Source: Calothrix sp. PCC 7103 (lineage in GTDB: Bacteria; Cyanobacteriota; Cyanobacteriia; Cyanobacteriales; Nostocaceae). Taken from it: a stretch of DNA of 64,000 bases. Numbering within the stretch: position 1 is the stretch's first letter; the number at the start of each line of letters is the position of its first letter. Shown here one piece after another: positions 17,499-26,885 of this stretch. The DNA is taken from positions 8,339,481-8,403,480 of the forward strand of contig NZ_KB217478.1 in NCBI RefSeq assembly GCF_000331305.1, written 5' to 3'. Under the pieces are notes generated by a model. The model made no database searches. It saw only the letters and a list, made by a program, of their open reading frames with translations, and was not told the origin of the DNA. Position numbers and translations under genes: made by a program.

Positions 17499-19082
17499 AT
17501 GGCTTTATTTAATTTTGACTGGGTAAAAATACCCAAATTATCTATCAATATCACTATGTGGAAAACTTTTTATATCAAACCTAACGAGCTTGGAATTTTG
17601 TATCATCGCAGCGATTTTAAGAAAATTTTGCAGCCTGGTACTTATACTTATTTTGGTAGTCACTGGCAAGTTAAAGCATATGACCTGAATGTGCCAGAAG
17701 CTAAGATTGAAAATTTAGAATTGTTGCTGCGAAACCACGGTTCTGAGTTGGAAGATTATCTATTAATTGTGCGAACTGCATTTAACCAAACTGCTTTGGT
17801 TCGTTTGGGTCAAAACTGGTTGAGCGTTGCACCAAATCAATTACGCGCGTTTTGGCGTGGTTTTATTGAAGTGGAAGCACATGTCTTTAATTTGGAGGAA
17901 AGCTTAGAGTTACCATCTGAGTTTGTTCAACAAACGCGCAGTCTGGTTTTGGGTGGAATTAGAAAGTTTCAAATTTCTGAGTCTGAAATTGGTTTATTGT
18001 ATGTGCAAAATAACTTTGTTCGACCTTTAGAACCAGGTGAGTACGCATTTTGGATTTTTGATAGAGATGTAGCTGTTCGTACTCTTAGCCGAATTATCCC
18101 AAATCCAGATTTTCCTCTTGAAGATGTTTTGATTCAAAGACATCCTGATTTTGTTGCTGCTTATTGTGAGGTCGTGCAATTACTGAGTACTCAAGTAGCT
18201 ATTGTACGATATCAAGGTAAAGCTATTTCTATACTGGCGCCGTCTAGTCGCAAGCTTTTTTGGCAAGGTGTAGAAGTCGAAGTTATTGATATCAGCGCAG
18301 ATGCGAAGTTATCACCTCGCTTAGTAGCTGAGTTAAACTCTGGTTTACCTGAAGTAACTTATCTTGCTTGCAAGAGTTTGCATTTATGCGAGGTTAAGGC
18401 ACAGCACATTGGTCTATTATATATTAACCAAGAGTACAAGAGTGAACTTCAACCGGGTGTTCATGCATGGTGGATATTTGGACGGTCTTTCCAAACTGAA
18501 GTTTTTGACTTGCGTCAACAAGCAATGGAAGTATCTGGTCAAGATATTCTTTCTAAAGATAAAGTGCCTTTGCGGTTAAACTTGACGGCTGGTTATCGTA
18601 TTGTAGAACCATTACGAGCAAAAAATGCTTTGTCAGATATTAGTAACTTCTTGTACAAAGAATTACAGTTTGCTTTACGTGGGGCTGTTGGTGAAAAGAC
18701 TCTTGATGCTTTGCTCGAAGATAAAGGCGCCGTTGATACGAGTATTTCTGAATACATTCGCACGAAGACAGCAGACTATGGAATTGAAGTTGCTTCTGTA
18801 GGTGTTAAGGATATTATTTTACCAGGTGAGATTAAGACTATTTTGAGTAAGGTAGTCGAAGCCGAAAAAGCTGCTCAAGCTAACGTGGTTAGGCGCCGTG
18901 AAGAAACAGCCGCAACTCGTAGTATGCTAAATACCGCGAAAGTTATGGAAGATAACCCTGTTGCATTGCGGTTGAAGGAACTTGAAGTGCTAGAACGAAT
19001 TGCCGAGAAAATTGAGAAAATTCAAGTAAATGGTAGTTTGGATAGCATTTTAACTGAGTTAATTAGCATTAATAGACAATAA
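17499..19082 (+). CDS. SPFH/band-7 (slipin-like) protein with three N-terminal repeats
   Basis: 527 residues. Residues about 330-500 form an SPFH domain (VSGQDILSKDKVPLRLNLTAGYRI, then QFALRGAVGEKTLDALL and DYGIEVASVGVKDIILP), followed by a helical Glu/Ala/Lys region, as in slipin/prohibitin proteins. Upstream the same ~70-residue unit occurs three times, at about 30 (LGILYHRSDFKKILQPGTY), 162 (IGLLYVQNNFVRPLEPGEY) and 302 (IGLLYINQEYKSELQPGVH), the last merging with the SPFH domain. There is no clear N-terminal membrane anchor. Such proteins scaffold membrane microdomains. The start could instead be the ATG at 17556; neither has a good ribosome binding site. Confidence 0.85.
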   Translation: MALFNFDWVKIPKLSINITMWKTFYIKPNELGILYHRSDFKKILQPGTYTYFGSHWQVKAYDLNVPEAKIENLELLLRNHGSELEDYLLIVRTAFNQTALVRLGQNWLSVAPNQLRAFWRGFIEVEAHVFNLEESLELPSEFVQQTRSLVLGGIRKFQISESEIGLLYVQNNFVRPLEPGEYAFWIFDRDVAVRTLSRIIPNPDFPLEDVLIQRHPDFVAAYCEVVQLLSTQVAIVRYQGKAISILAPSSRKLFWQGVEVEVIDISADAKLSPRLVAELNSGLPEVTYLACKSLHLCEVKAQHIGLLYINQEYKSELQPGVHAWWIFGRSFQTEVFDLRQQAMEVSGQDILSKDKVPLRLNLTAGYRIVEPLRAKNALSDISNFLYKELQFALRGAVGEKTLDALLEDKGAVDTSISEYIRTKTADYGIEVASVGVKDIILPGEIKTILSKVVEAEKAAQANVVRRREETAATRSMLNTAKVMEDNPVALRLKELEVLERIAEKIEKIQVNGSLDSILTELISINRQ

Positions 19083-19100
19083 AGTTTTGGATAATTGTAT

Positions 19101-19117
19101 GGTGGGCAATGCCCACC
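19101..19117. terminator. Perfect hairpin between convergent genes
   Basis: GGTGGGCA-A-TGCCCACC lies in the 78-base gap between the SPFH gene and the antiporter. A compact bidirectional terminator is likely, although no long T-run follows. Confidence 0.55.
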
Positions 19118-19160
19118 TTACTGCACAGTTCGTATGCCTGTGCTACGAGTAACCTGGGTA

Positions 19161-21227
19161 CTAGTTTGTTTCTCCTAGTAAGATGAATGAAGTTTTTAGT
19201 TGTTTAATTACTTGCGTTGTAACTTCACTGACTGCTAATCCTCCAGCAGTACGGTAGCGCACTGAACGCAAAATCACTATATCGGTATTTAATGCTTCTT
19301 GAGTAATTATTCTGGCTATATCATTACCTTTTACTGTTTTAATAATAGTGTTGATTTTTGATTGGTTTTTCGAGGCTATATCTAATATTTTTGATTCAAA
19401 TAATTCTACTTGAATTTGCGTAGTTTTTGGGTTACGAATGTGTAATAAAATTATTTCGGCTTGATTCCCTTCAGCTAGTATTTGAGCAAACCTAATGGCG
19501 CCTGTTGTTTGAGATGTTAAATCTCCGACGGGTACGAGAATTTTTTGGAACTCTGTTGGACTTTTTAAAAGACGAGTTACTGCAACTGGGCAGTGAGAAG
19601 ACCAAAAAATACTATCAATTATATTACCGAATACTTTTGCCTTTAAACCGATGTTTGGTGACCAACCTAATATTAATAGGTTTGCGTCTTGCTCTCGACT
19701 AACACGACTAATACCTAAAGCTATATCATCATCTATCCGAATTGCTGGCGCCACTTCTATATCAAATTCTTTGCTTATATCTGTGGCTAAATCTAATCTT
19801 TCTCTAGCTTGCACAAGTTCCGTTTTTAATTGAGGATTATCCATTTGGATATGTCCTTTTGTTATTGCTAATGGCACCAGTCTTCCTGACTCGTAACGAG
19901 CTAAAATTGCTGCCATTTCTAGTAAATAACGTTGGGTTTGCGGGTTATAAATTGGAACTACTACAGTGAATGTTTGATGAATTGTATCTACCACATCATC
20001 GCGGTAGTTACTCCACCAAGTTGAGAGAGGTTCAGAAGCTAAATCTGCTTGGGGGACAGTCAGGGAAGCGGCAGACCTCGCTGTTATTACTGGGCCAAGA
20101 ATAGCTGTGACTAGCATTAGAACTATAACACTGTTTAAAACACCACTATTAATTAGTCTTTCATTGTTGGCATTTACAGTTTCATAGGCAACTAATGCAG
20201 CAGCGAGTGTGGCAGCTACTTGTGGTAAAGATAATGACCACATTGTTAATAGTTCTACATTGTTATAACGGTAAAAAACTTTAGCTAGATATGCGGCAAT
20301 AAATTTACTACCTATTAAACCTATAACTATTGCTGCTGTTAAACCTATTGAGCTTAAAGTCTTGATGAATGCTGGTATATCAATTAGTAATCCCATGTCT
20401 ATGAAAAAACAAGGGATAAATAATGCACTGCCAATAAACTCTATTTTCTCTTTGACTGGACTACGTCCTAAAACATCGTTTACCGCTAAACCCGCTAAAA
20501 AGGCGCCAACTATTTTTTCTACACCAATAAGTTGGGCGCCAACCGATGCTAAAAACAAAGCTAATAAAATAAATAAAAATTGGTTACTTTGTTCATCGCC
20601 TGTACGTTTAAAAAATTCTTTTCCTGCCCAATCAAATCCAAATAAAACAATTACTGAATAAATAGCTAATCCACCCAGTAAAGTAATTAAACTCAAAGGT
20701 GTAAATTCTCCACCGTGAATTCCTACACATACTGCTAGTACTAATAAAGCACCTGTATCTGTGAAAATTGTGGCGCCGATAGTAACTGTGACGGCTTCAT
20801 TTGCTACCACTCCTAAGCGACTGACGATTGGATATGCTAAAAGGGTATGTGAAGCAAGTAGAGAGCCAATTAAAACAGAGCTATTCCAACCAAAATTAAA
20901 TATTCTACCAATTACAATACCCGCAATCATTGGAACTATAAATGTTAAGAATCCAAATCCTATTGAACGGTTTTTTGTTTTACGAAATTGCTCTAAGTCT
21001 ATTTCTAACCCTGCCACAAACATTAAATATATTTTGCCAATTTCAGATAGTAATTTGATGGTTTCTGACTCAGGATCGAGAAGTTTTAACCCGCTATCAC
21101 CCAAAATTACACCTGCTACAAGCAAACCTACTAGTCCAGGCAGTTTTAACCGCTCGAAGAGTGGTGGAATTGTAAATATTACTATTAAAAGAATGGTAAA
21201 TGCAATGATTGGGCTATTTATAAGCAC
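19161..21227 (-). CDS. CPA2 cation:proton antiporter with Usp-like C-terminus
   Basis: 688 residues. The first ~390 hold about twelve hydrophobic segments of the Na+/H+ or K+/H+ exchanger (CPA2) family, including LLASHTLLAYPIV and TIFTDTGALLVLA, where the Asp is the likely ion-binding residue. The C-terminal ~290 residues contain two universal-stress-protein-like domains (about 405-550 and 555-685), with ILGWSPN and KILVPVGD strands typical of nucleotide-binding Usp folds, probably regulatory and cytosolic. Inner-membrane or thylakoid location is expected. Starts at GTG 21227 with AGGA eight bases upstream. Confidence 0.92.
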   Translation of the reverse strand: MLINSPIIAFTILLIVIFTIPPLFERLKLPGLVGLLVAGVILGDSGLKLLDPESETIKLLSEIGKIYLMFVAGLEIDLEQFRKTKNRSIGFGFLTFIVPMIAGIVIGRIFNFGWNSSVLIGSLLASHTLLAYPIVSRLGVVANEAVTVTIGATIFTDTGALLVLAVCVGIHGGEFTPLSLITLLGGLAIYSVIVLFGFDWAGKEFFKRTGDEQSNQFLFILLALFLASVGAQLIGVEKIVGAFLAGLAVNDVLGRSPVKEKIEFIGSALFIPCFFIDMGLLIDIPAFIKTLSSIGLTAAIVIGLIGSKFIAAYLAKVFYRYNNVELLTMWSLSLPQVAATLAAALVAYETVNANNERLINSGVLNSVIVLMLVTAILGPVITARSAASLTVPQADLASEPLSTWWSNYRDDVVDTIHQTFTVVVPIYNPQTQRYLLEMAAILARYESGRLVPLAITKGHIQMDNPQLKTELVQARERLDLATDISKEFDIEVAPAIRIDDDIALGISRVSREQDANLLILGWSPNIGLKAKVFGNIIDSIFWSSHCPVAVTRLLKSPTEFQKILVPVGDLTSQTTGAIRFAQILAEGNQAEIILLHIRNPKTTQIQVELFESKILDIASKNQSKINTIIKTVKGNDIARIITQEALNTDIVILRSVRYRTAGGLAVSEVTTQVIKQLKTSFILLGETN

Positions 21228-21389
21228 TTTTAGTATCCTTTTTATTAGTTTTTGACGAGTGAAAAAACAATTGCTAGTAGGATAAGGGTTATCTTTTGTT
21301 TACAGTTCTACCTTTAGACGGGATTTTAATTATTCAATATTATCATTAATTAATTTTGTGTATAAATTATTTATGTTGTGGTCATAATA

Positions 21390-21488
21390 ATGCTCAGTAG
21401 CGAAGCCAACTGGTTAAGTTACCCAATACCTGAAGCTTTGATGATTTTGGTGATGTTAGGAGTAGGCACTTATGCTGGATACGTATGA
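21390..21488 (+). CDS. Possible 32-aa single-span membrane protein
   Basis: ATG at 21390 opens MLSSEANWLSYPIPEALMIL and ends with a Gly-rich hydrophobic stretch (VMLGVGTYAGYV), enough for one short membrane span. There is no clear ribosome binding site. It lies in a 413-base gap between the divergent antiporter and the NTR-like protein gene. I do not recognise it; the sensible composition, with no rare codon run, is the only support. Confidence 0.3.
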   Translation: MLSSEANWLSYPIPEALMILVMLGVGTYAGYV

Positions 21489-21593
21489 ATTTTTACCTGC
21501 TTTCGCTCGAATCGGCAAGATTGGCAAGGGATGTAACGGATAAGTGCTTGGTAACAACTGCAACAAAAATTGTAAATCAACGTCTAGGCTTCT

Positions 21594-21609
21594 AGAAACC
21601 CGGTTTCTT
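21594..21609. repeat. Single AGAAACCCGGTTTCT palindrome
   Basis: A lone copy of the dispersed palindrome, about 30 bases upstream of the exported-protein gene. Confidence 0.6.
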
Positions 21610-21640
21610 TACGTTATGACATGCACGAAAGTTATTTAAT

Positions 21641-22126
21641 ATGTTGAAGTTATCAAGCAATAATAAACACTTTAAATCTTGGTTAGTAAAATCAAAACTA
21701 GTAGGAGCCAGCTTTTTTGTATCTATTATTTTAGGTGCAATTTTATCGCAACCTGCAAGTGCTTGTAGACCTGCACCCGGAAGTACACCTGCAACTTTGG
21801 CGGCAAGGGTGGATAATACTCCTTATGTTTTTGATGGTACTGTGATTCGAGTGAATGAAGATAAAGTGACAGTTCGAGTCAAGCGCTATTTTAAAGGTAA
21901 AGGTTCAAGGATTGTTACTTTGACGGGGTTTAATAGAACTTCTTGCGATAATTTTATTACTACTACTGGCGCCCGCTATTTATTTTTTGCTAAACCCGCA
22001 GAAAAAAAGATTTTGACTGCGGTTTATGATGGCGCCTTTGGTTCAGTACGTGAGTGGTCTAATGATACTGAAACTGAGTTGAGGGAGTTGGGTTTACTTG
22101 GTAGAAGTAAAAAACGTACATTGTAG
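21641..22126 (+). CDS. Exported NTR/TIMP-like domain protein
   Basis: 161 residues. A signal peptide is clear: basic start (HFKSWLVKSK), hydrophobic core (ASFFVSIILGAIL) and a likely cleavage after ASA, leaving a mature N-terminal Cys (CRPAPGS). The mature part resembles the OB-fold NTR/TIMP-like family: VFDGTVIRV, VRVKRYFKGKGS, a second Cys in TSCDNF that could pair with the first, and GARYLFFAKP. The function is unknown; in bacteria these are small secreted or periplasmic proteins. The stop codon TAG lies at the very edge of a dispersed GTAGAGACG repeat. Confidence 0.75.
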   Translation: MLKLSSNNKHFKSWLVKSKLVGASFFVSIILGAILSQPASACRPAPGSTPATLAARVDNTPYVFDGTVIRVNEDKVTVRVKRYFKGKGSRIVTLTGFNRTSCDNFITTTGARYLFFAKPAEKKILTAVYDGAFGSVREWSNDTETELRELGLLGRSKKRTL

Positions 22127-22205
22127 AGACGTGATTAGTAGAGACGTGATTAGTAGAGACGTGATTAATTCCTGCGGGAAATCCTCCCGATTACACGTCT
22201 CTACG
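22122..22205. repeat. GTAGAGACGTGATT repeat cluster
   Basis: Three direct copies of GTAGAGACGTGATTA are followed by an inverted copy ending ACACGTCTCTAC. The cluster spans the whole gap between two convergent genes, and its terminal TAG triplets serve as the stop codons of both. Perfect palindromic versions occur at 47869-47898 and 60337-60366. Confidence 0.8.
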
Positions 22206-23094
22206 TGGATATAATTTTTTGTTGAATATAACCAGGTAGTGCAAACGCTGCTTGATGAATATCTGGGTTGTAGTAGCGTAGGTTATGTAATGTCGTAAAT
22301 TGCGCTGAAGAGTCACGGTCAAAGTTATTAACTGGGTGTTGTCCCTGTTTAGAGCAATATGTCAAACTCCACATTCCTGTAGGGTACATGGGTATAAATA
22401 CTAAGTATGGATGTACAAAGTCGGCGCCGAAAACTTCTTTGAGGCATTTATTTAAGTCTACGAATGCGTCAGGATGGAATAGTGGTGACTCGCTCTGTAT
22501 TGTTACTACTCCACCAGGACGCAAGCAACGGTATACGTCTTCGTAAAATGATTTGCTGAAAAGTCCTTCTGATGGGCCTACTGGGTCGGAGGAGTCGATA
22601 ATGACTAAATCATAAGATGCATCGGCGGCATCTTTGACGAATTTAATGCCATCGTCGATGAGCAAATTTAATTTGGGATGTTCTAGGGCTGATGATATTG
22701 TGGGTAAAAATTGCTTGCTAGCGCGTACTACAACTTCGTCAATTTCTACCATTGTCACTTTTTCGATACCTGGGTGACGCATTAGTTCGCGAATTGTACC
22801 ACCATCTCCGGCGCCGATTACTAATACATCTTTGATACTAGGATTAGCGAACATTGGTACATGAACAATCATCTCATGATAGTTTGCTTCATCTGATTCG
22901 GTACACATAACCATGCGGTCAATAGTCAGCATTTTACCCCGGTCGTATGTATCAAATATTTCTACTACTTGAAATGGCGATTGCTCTTTAAAAAGACATT
23001 CTCCTTTGACGCGAATTGACAGCGCGCTTTTGTTATTGTGGTCTATTACCCATTCGTCTTGGTTAAATTCGGATGATGTATCAGGTATAGTCAT
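22201..23094 (-). CDS. speE: Spermidine synthase
   Basis: 297 residues from the ATG at 23094 (a TTG at 23130 would add 12 unusual residues). Transfers an aminopropyl group from decarboxylated SAM to putrescine. The nucleotide/SAM-binding motif VLVIGAGDGGTIREL (with the family GGG replaced by GDGG), the acidic MVEIDEVVV, and the catalytic-site strand VIIDSSDPVGPSEGLF are intact, as is the TYCSKQGQHPV end. The length is typical (about 280-300). The ureohydrolase at 15 kb could supply putrescine. Its stop is provided by the adjoining repeat. Confidence 0.95.
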   Translation of the reverse strand: MTIPDTSSEFNQDEWVIDHNNKSALSIRVKGECLFKEQSPFQVVEIFDTYDRGKMLTIDRMVMCTESDEANYHEMIVHVPMFANPSIKDVLVIGAGDGGTIRELMRHPGIEKVTMVEIDEVVVRASKQFLPTISSALEHPKLNLLIDDGIKFVKDAADASYDLVIIDSSDPVGPSEGLFSKSFYEDVYRCLRPGGVVTIQSESPLFHPDAFVDLNKCLKEVFGADFVHPYLVFIPMYPTGMWSLTYCSKQGQHPVNNFDRDSSAQFTTLHNLRYYNPDIHQAAFALPGYIQQKIIST

Positions 23095-23242
23095 TTTACT
23101 AGTTATTTTAAAGGGTGCGTTATCAAACAAATCAAATGCCAGTGGAAAGTATACATGACTTTGGCACCCAGAGTTTCTAAATTTAGAGACCTATTTTTTG
23201 TTAATATTTAAGATTCGAGAGATCAGAACACGGATTTTAGAT

Positions 23243-24646
23243 ATGAGCAAGGGCACGCTGTTTGATAAAGTTTGGGAATTGCACACTGTAGGCACTTTGC
23301 CATCAGGGCAAACACAGCTATTTATAGGACTTCACCTTATTCACGAAGTTACTAGTCCCCAAGCTTTTGCGATGCTACGCGAACGGGGTTTGAAGGTATT
23401 ATTTCCAGAACGGACTGTGGCAACGGTTGACCATATTGTTCCTACTGACAACCAAGCACGTCCATTTGTTGATACTCTTGCTGAAGAGATGATGCAGGCG
23501 TTGGAGCATAACGCTTCATATAATAATATTACTTTTTATAATATTGGTTCGGGCAATCAGGGAATAGTTCACGTTATTGCACCTGAACAAGGTTTGACTC
23601 AACCAGGTATGACTATTGCTTGTGGTGATAGCCATACTTCCACACATGGCGCCTTTGGTGCTATTGCTTTTGGTATTGGGACTAGTCAAGTTCGTGATGT
23701 TCTCGCTTCCCAAACGTTGGCTTTGGCAAAACTAAAAGTTCGTAAAATTGAAGTTAACGGTGCCTTAAAGCCAGGTGTATATGCTAAAGATATTATTTTG
23801 CATGTTATTCGTACCCTTGGTGTTAAGGGTGGGGTTGGGTATGCATACGAATTTGCTGGAACTACCTTTGATGCAATGAACATGGAAGAACGAATGACCG
23901 TTTGTAACATGGCTATTGAAGGTGGCGCCCGTTGCGGTTATGTTAATCCTGACCAAGTAACTTATGATTATCTTAAAGGACGCGACTTTGCTCCTAAAAG
24001 TCAAGACTGGGATAAAGCTGTCGCGTGGTGGGACTCGATAAAAACTGATGATAATGCTGAATATGATGATGTAGTTGTTTTTAAAGCCGAAGATATTCCT
24101 CCTACTGTTACTTGGGGAATTACACCTGGTCAAGGTATTGGAGTTGACCAACAAGTACCAACTCCCGAACAGTTGAGCGAAGATGACCGCGTAATTGCCC
24201 AAGAAGCATATAAATATATGGATTTGGCGCCAGGTCAATCTATCGAAGGCACTAAAATAGACGTATGCTTCATTGGAAGTTGCACTAATGGACGTATTAG
24301 TGACCTACGCGAAGCTGCAAAAATTGCTAAAGGGCGCCAAGTTGCTTCTGGTATAAAAGCCTTTGTTGTTCCAGGTTCCGAACGAGTCAAAAAACAAGCA
24401 GAAGAAGAAGGACTCGATAAAATCTTTGTTGAAGCTGGCTTTGAATGGCGTGAAGCTGGATGTTCGATGTGTCTAGCAATGAATCCTGATAAATTAGAAG
24501 GACGACAAATAAGTGCTTCTTCTTCTAACCGTAACTTTAAAGGGCGCCAGGGTTCTGCAAGCGGTCGTACTTTATTAATGAGTCCCGCAATGGTTGCTGC
24601 TGCTGCTGTTAAAGGTCAAGTCTTTGACGTGCGCGAGTTAGTGTAG
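23243..24646 (+). CDS. leuC: 3-isopropylmalate dehydratase, large subunit
   Basis: 467 residues from the ATG at 23243 ([14 protein letters not shown]), the family-standard start; a longer frame from 23198 is not preferred. Catalyses the isomerisation of 2- to 3-isopropylmalate in leucine biosynthesis, together with LeuD encoded 129 bases downstream. The [4Fe-4S] ligands are visible in [10 protein letters not shown] and in [11 protein letters not shown], and the [14 protein letters not shown] loop is conserved. The frame is complete. The gap to leuD contains hairpins and a tandem repeat, so the two genes may still be one operon. Confidence 0.97.
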   Translation: MSKGTLFDKVWELHTVGTLPSGQTQLFIGLHLIHEVTSPQAFAMLRERGLKVLFPERTVATVDHIVPTDNQARPFVDTLAEEMMQALEHNASYNNITFYNIGSGNQGIVHVIAPEQGLTQPGMTIACGDSHTSTHGAFGAIAFGIGTSQVRDVLASQTLALAKLKVRKIEVNGALKPGVYAKDIILHVIRTLGVKGGVGYAYEFAGTTFDAMNMEERMTVCNMAIEGGARCGYVNPDQVTYDYLKGRDFAPKSQDWDKAVAWWDSIKTDDNAEYDDVVVFKAEDIPPTVTWGITPGQGIGVDQQVPTPEQLSEDDRVIAQEAYKYMDLAPGQSIEGTKIDVCFIGSCTNGRISDLREAAKIAKGRQVASGIKAFVVPGSERVKKQAEEEGLDKIFVEAGFEWREAGCSMCLAMNPDKLEGRQISASSSNRNFKGRQGSASGRTLLMSPAMVAAAAVKGQVFDVRELV

Positions 24647-24718
24647 GTTGGGTGGAGGCTTTGCGGAACCCAACATTAACTATATCTATATATAAGGGAC
24701 GGGCAAGGATGCCCATCC

Positions 24719-24751
24719 CACAAGATTTCCACAAGATTTCCACAAGATTTC
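24719..24751 (+). repeat. Three exact 11-base repeats (CACAAGATTTC)
   Basis: Head-to-tail exact copies at 24719, 24730 and 24741, in the leuC-leuD gap. Just upstream GGGACGGGCA and TGCCCATCCC (about 24696-24719) form a hairpin. Both could modulate expression between the two subunits, but repeat origin is as likely. Confidence 0.75.
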
Positions 24752-24775
24752 AAGCTAAAAATATCTAGAATTTAT

Positions 24776-25369
24776 ATGCCAAGTGAAGTAAAATCAGTTT
24801 CAGGTCGCGCTATTCCTTTAGTAGGTAACGACATCGACACCGACCGTATTATTCCCGCACGCTTTCTACGTTGTGTCACCTTCGACGGGTTAGGCGCCCA
24901 TGCTTTTGAAGATGACCGTATTGCCCTCAAAGGTCAACATGCTTTCGACCAACCGCAATATCAAGGCGCCAATATTCTAGTAGTCAACCGTAACTTTGGC
25001 TGCGGTTCATCGCGCGAACACGCACCGCAAGCTTTAGCAAAATGGGGTATTACTGCGGTAGTTGGTGAAAGCTTCGCTGAAATATTCTTCGGTAATTGCG
25101 TAGCGATGGGCGTACCTTGTATGACAGCCGATAGCGAAACAGTGAAACAACTTCAAGACTTAATTACCGTAAACCCAGAAATATCAGTAACAGTAAACCT
25201 AGAAACAATGGAAGTCCAATGTAATGACTTTACAGGTGCCGTCTCAATAAATGAAGGAGCAAGAAACATGTTTGTCTCCGGTTCCTGGGACGCATGTGGA
25301 CAACTAGTCGCGCAAGCAGAACAAGTCAAAGCCACCGCAGCAAAATTACCCTACATAGCTTGGAAGTAA
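24776..25369 (+). CDS. leuD: 3-isopropylmalate dehydratase, small subunit
   Basis: 197 residues, the usual length for LeuD. The swivelling-domain motifs are present: the start [22 protein letters not shown], and [17 protein letters not shown], whose Gly-Ser-Ser-Arg segment closes over the substrate. Works with LeuC as a heterodimer in the cytosol. ATG at 24776. A 14-base perfect inverted repeat follows the stop by five bases and probably terminates the transcript. Confidence 0.97.
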   Translation: MPSEVKSVSGRAIPLVGNDIDTDRIIPARFLRCVTFDGLGAHAFEDDRIALKGQHAFDQPQYQGANILVVNRNFGCGSSREHAPQALAKWGITAVVGESFAEIFFGNCVAMGVPCMTADSETVKQLQDLITVNPEISVTVNLETMEVQCNDFTGAVSINEGARNMFVSGSWDACGQLVAQAEQVKATAAKLPYIAWK

Positions 25370-25374
25370 AGTCG

Positions 25375-25434
25375 GGTGCGTGATGCCTACAACAAATCAT
25401 CAACAAACATTACAATCTTCAGGCATCACGCACC
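25375..25434. terminator. Inverted repeat after leuD
   Basis: GGTGCGTGATGCCT at 25375 and AGGCATCACGCACC at 25421 are perfect reverse complements with 32 bases between. A smaller relative (GGTGCGT...ACGCACC, 26279-26308) follows the next gene, so this is a repeat used as a terminator-like hairpin. Confidence 0.6.
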
Positions 25435-25810
25435 ATCTACCTTAGTAATTACACGTTCAACAGTGCCAAAAGCTACATAGGGTTTGCTTAAAGGCACTTT
25501 CAATGATAATATATATATAGTTAAAAAGTTTTGCGGCGCAGAACAGAGTTTGTCAAGGTGCTTTTACATTTACAAAGATTTGTAAATATAAAAATATTCA
25601 AAATTTGATTGTGGGGTGTCGCGAGCCACCATAAATTTGAAATGGGCAGGGATGCTGATTTCAAATTGCGGGAAAATTATGAATTTTTATAATCTTCTGA
25701 TAGTACTGCATAAAGCTACATTGATTACTCCTATAAGATATTAGAAATCATTTACGTTGACCTCGGATTACCGATTCCCAGTTTAATTATAATAATTTAA
25801 GGGTAAAAAA
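25435..25810. other. Intergenic region, no gene seen
   Basis: AT-rich, with a run of TATATA near 25510 and no credible frame. It precedes the unknown gene at 25811, whose ATG has AAGGG nine bases upstream. Confidence 0.4.
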
Positions 25811-26266
25811 ATGTCTTGTGATGCACTCAAAGCAATTTATACTATACAACCAGATATGCTAGCAGAGGCTGCTAATATTGCGGCTTTGGTTTTCCCTGAT
25901 ACTGAGTACAAGTTATTATATCGGCAAGCTAGCTGTTTTGATGCTGCTTTTATTTTTCCAAAAAATCAATATCATTTGTTAGGTCAAAAAATTGGCAATA
26001 ACAACTTGTCTATAACTTTCAAAAAAGAAAAACAGATTGGCAAGAATGTCAATTTCAGTGTGTGCTTTTTCCCAAAAATTAATACTATGACTTTATCTGG
26101 ATACTATTCTGAAGGAATGGCTCACCTTATTTATACCCCATTTAATAATCATAACTGGTTGAATGGCAAAGGGTATAAAATTACTACTCCTGATTGTGTT
26201 GGAGAGAAATTTGAGTTTTTGGCGCCGAAGTTTTATACTTTTTTTGAAGAATTTTTTCTAGACTAA
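25811..26266 (+). CDS. Protein of unknown function (151 aa)
   Basis: Begins [17 protein letters not shown], with AAGGG upstream at reasonable spacing. It is soluble-looking, rich in aromatic residues and Asn, contains four cysteines and has no signal peptide. Predicted beta-rich in the middle ([20 protein letters not shown]). I do not recognise a family. The gene is followed 62 bases later by the pentapeptide-repeat gene on the same strand, with a small hairpin between them. Confidence 0.7.
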   Translation: MSCDALKAIYTIQPDMLAEAANIAALVFPDTEYKLLYRQASCFDAAFIFPKNQYHLLGQKIGNNNLSITFKKEKQIGKNVNFSVCFFPKINTMTLSGYYSEGMAHLIYTPFNNHNWLNGKGYKITTPDCVGEKFEFLAPKFYTFFEEFFLD

Positions 26267-26278
26267 ATGGCGTGCATT

Positions 26279-26308
26279 GGTGCGTGATGCTTGATTGTAT
26301 TACGCACC
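26279..26308. repeat. Short GGTGCGT/ACGCACC hairpin
   Basis: Seven-base perfect arms around 16 bases, just after the stop of the unknown gene. It shares its arms with the inverted repeat after leuD. Confidence 0.55.
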
Positions 26309-26328
26309 TAATCTTATATGTGTATATT

Positions 26329-26826
26329 ATGACAAGTGATACAGCATCATATTTATATCAAGCAGTAACTGAATTTCTTGAACAGGATGCTCAACAGCGT
26401 CTAATAATACTTCAGAAATACGGAATTGCTCGTTATACGTTTTTGCTACAAATGCGTTTGAATGAAGCTAATATAATTTGTGTAACCAGATATTTACAAA
26501 ATCCCAGAGGATTAAAGTTTCCAAATTTGATAGGAGCAGATTTATCTGGTTTAATTTTGGATGGTATTAATTTGATTCGCGGTAATTTGTCTGGCGCCAA
26601 TTTAAGCAATACTAGTTTAGTCAAAGCTGACATGATATTTGTTAATTTTACTGGTGCCGATTTACGCAACGCTAATTTATCTGGCGCCACGCTCAATGAA
26701 ACAATATGGCAAGATACATTAGTTACAGGATGTCAGCTTGATAATACTATTGGTTTAACACAGGCACAACGTCAAGATTTACTTTCGCTGGGCGCCAAAT
26801 TCGGCAATTACCACAACTATACATAA
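26329..26826 (+). CDS. Pentapeptide-repeat protein
   Basis: 165 residues from the ATG at 26329 ([13 protein letters not shown]); an upstream in-frame ATG would add a hydrophobic leader overlapping the repeat hairpin and is less likely. After a ~60-residue helical region, A(D/N)LXX repeats run from about 70 to 130: [45 protein letters not shown]. These form a right-handed quadrilateral beta helix. The cellular role of most cyanobacterial members is unknown. The end, [18 protein letters not shown], is a common C-terminal cap. Confidence 0.85.
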   Translation: MTSDTASYLYQAVTEFLEQDAQQRLIILQKYGIARYTFLLQMRLNEANIICVTRYLQNPRGLKFPNLIGADLSGLILDGINLIRGNLSGANLSNTSLVKADMIFVNFTGADLRNANLSGATLNETIWQDTLVTGCQLDNTIGLTQAQRQDLLSLGAKFGNYHNYT

Positions 26827-26885
26827 TTTAAATATAAGTCAAAATAGAAGAAGGTAACTCCTCTATTAATAAAATTGTTTCAAAT

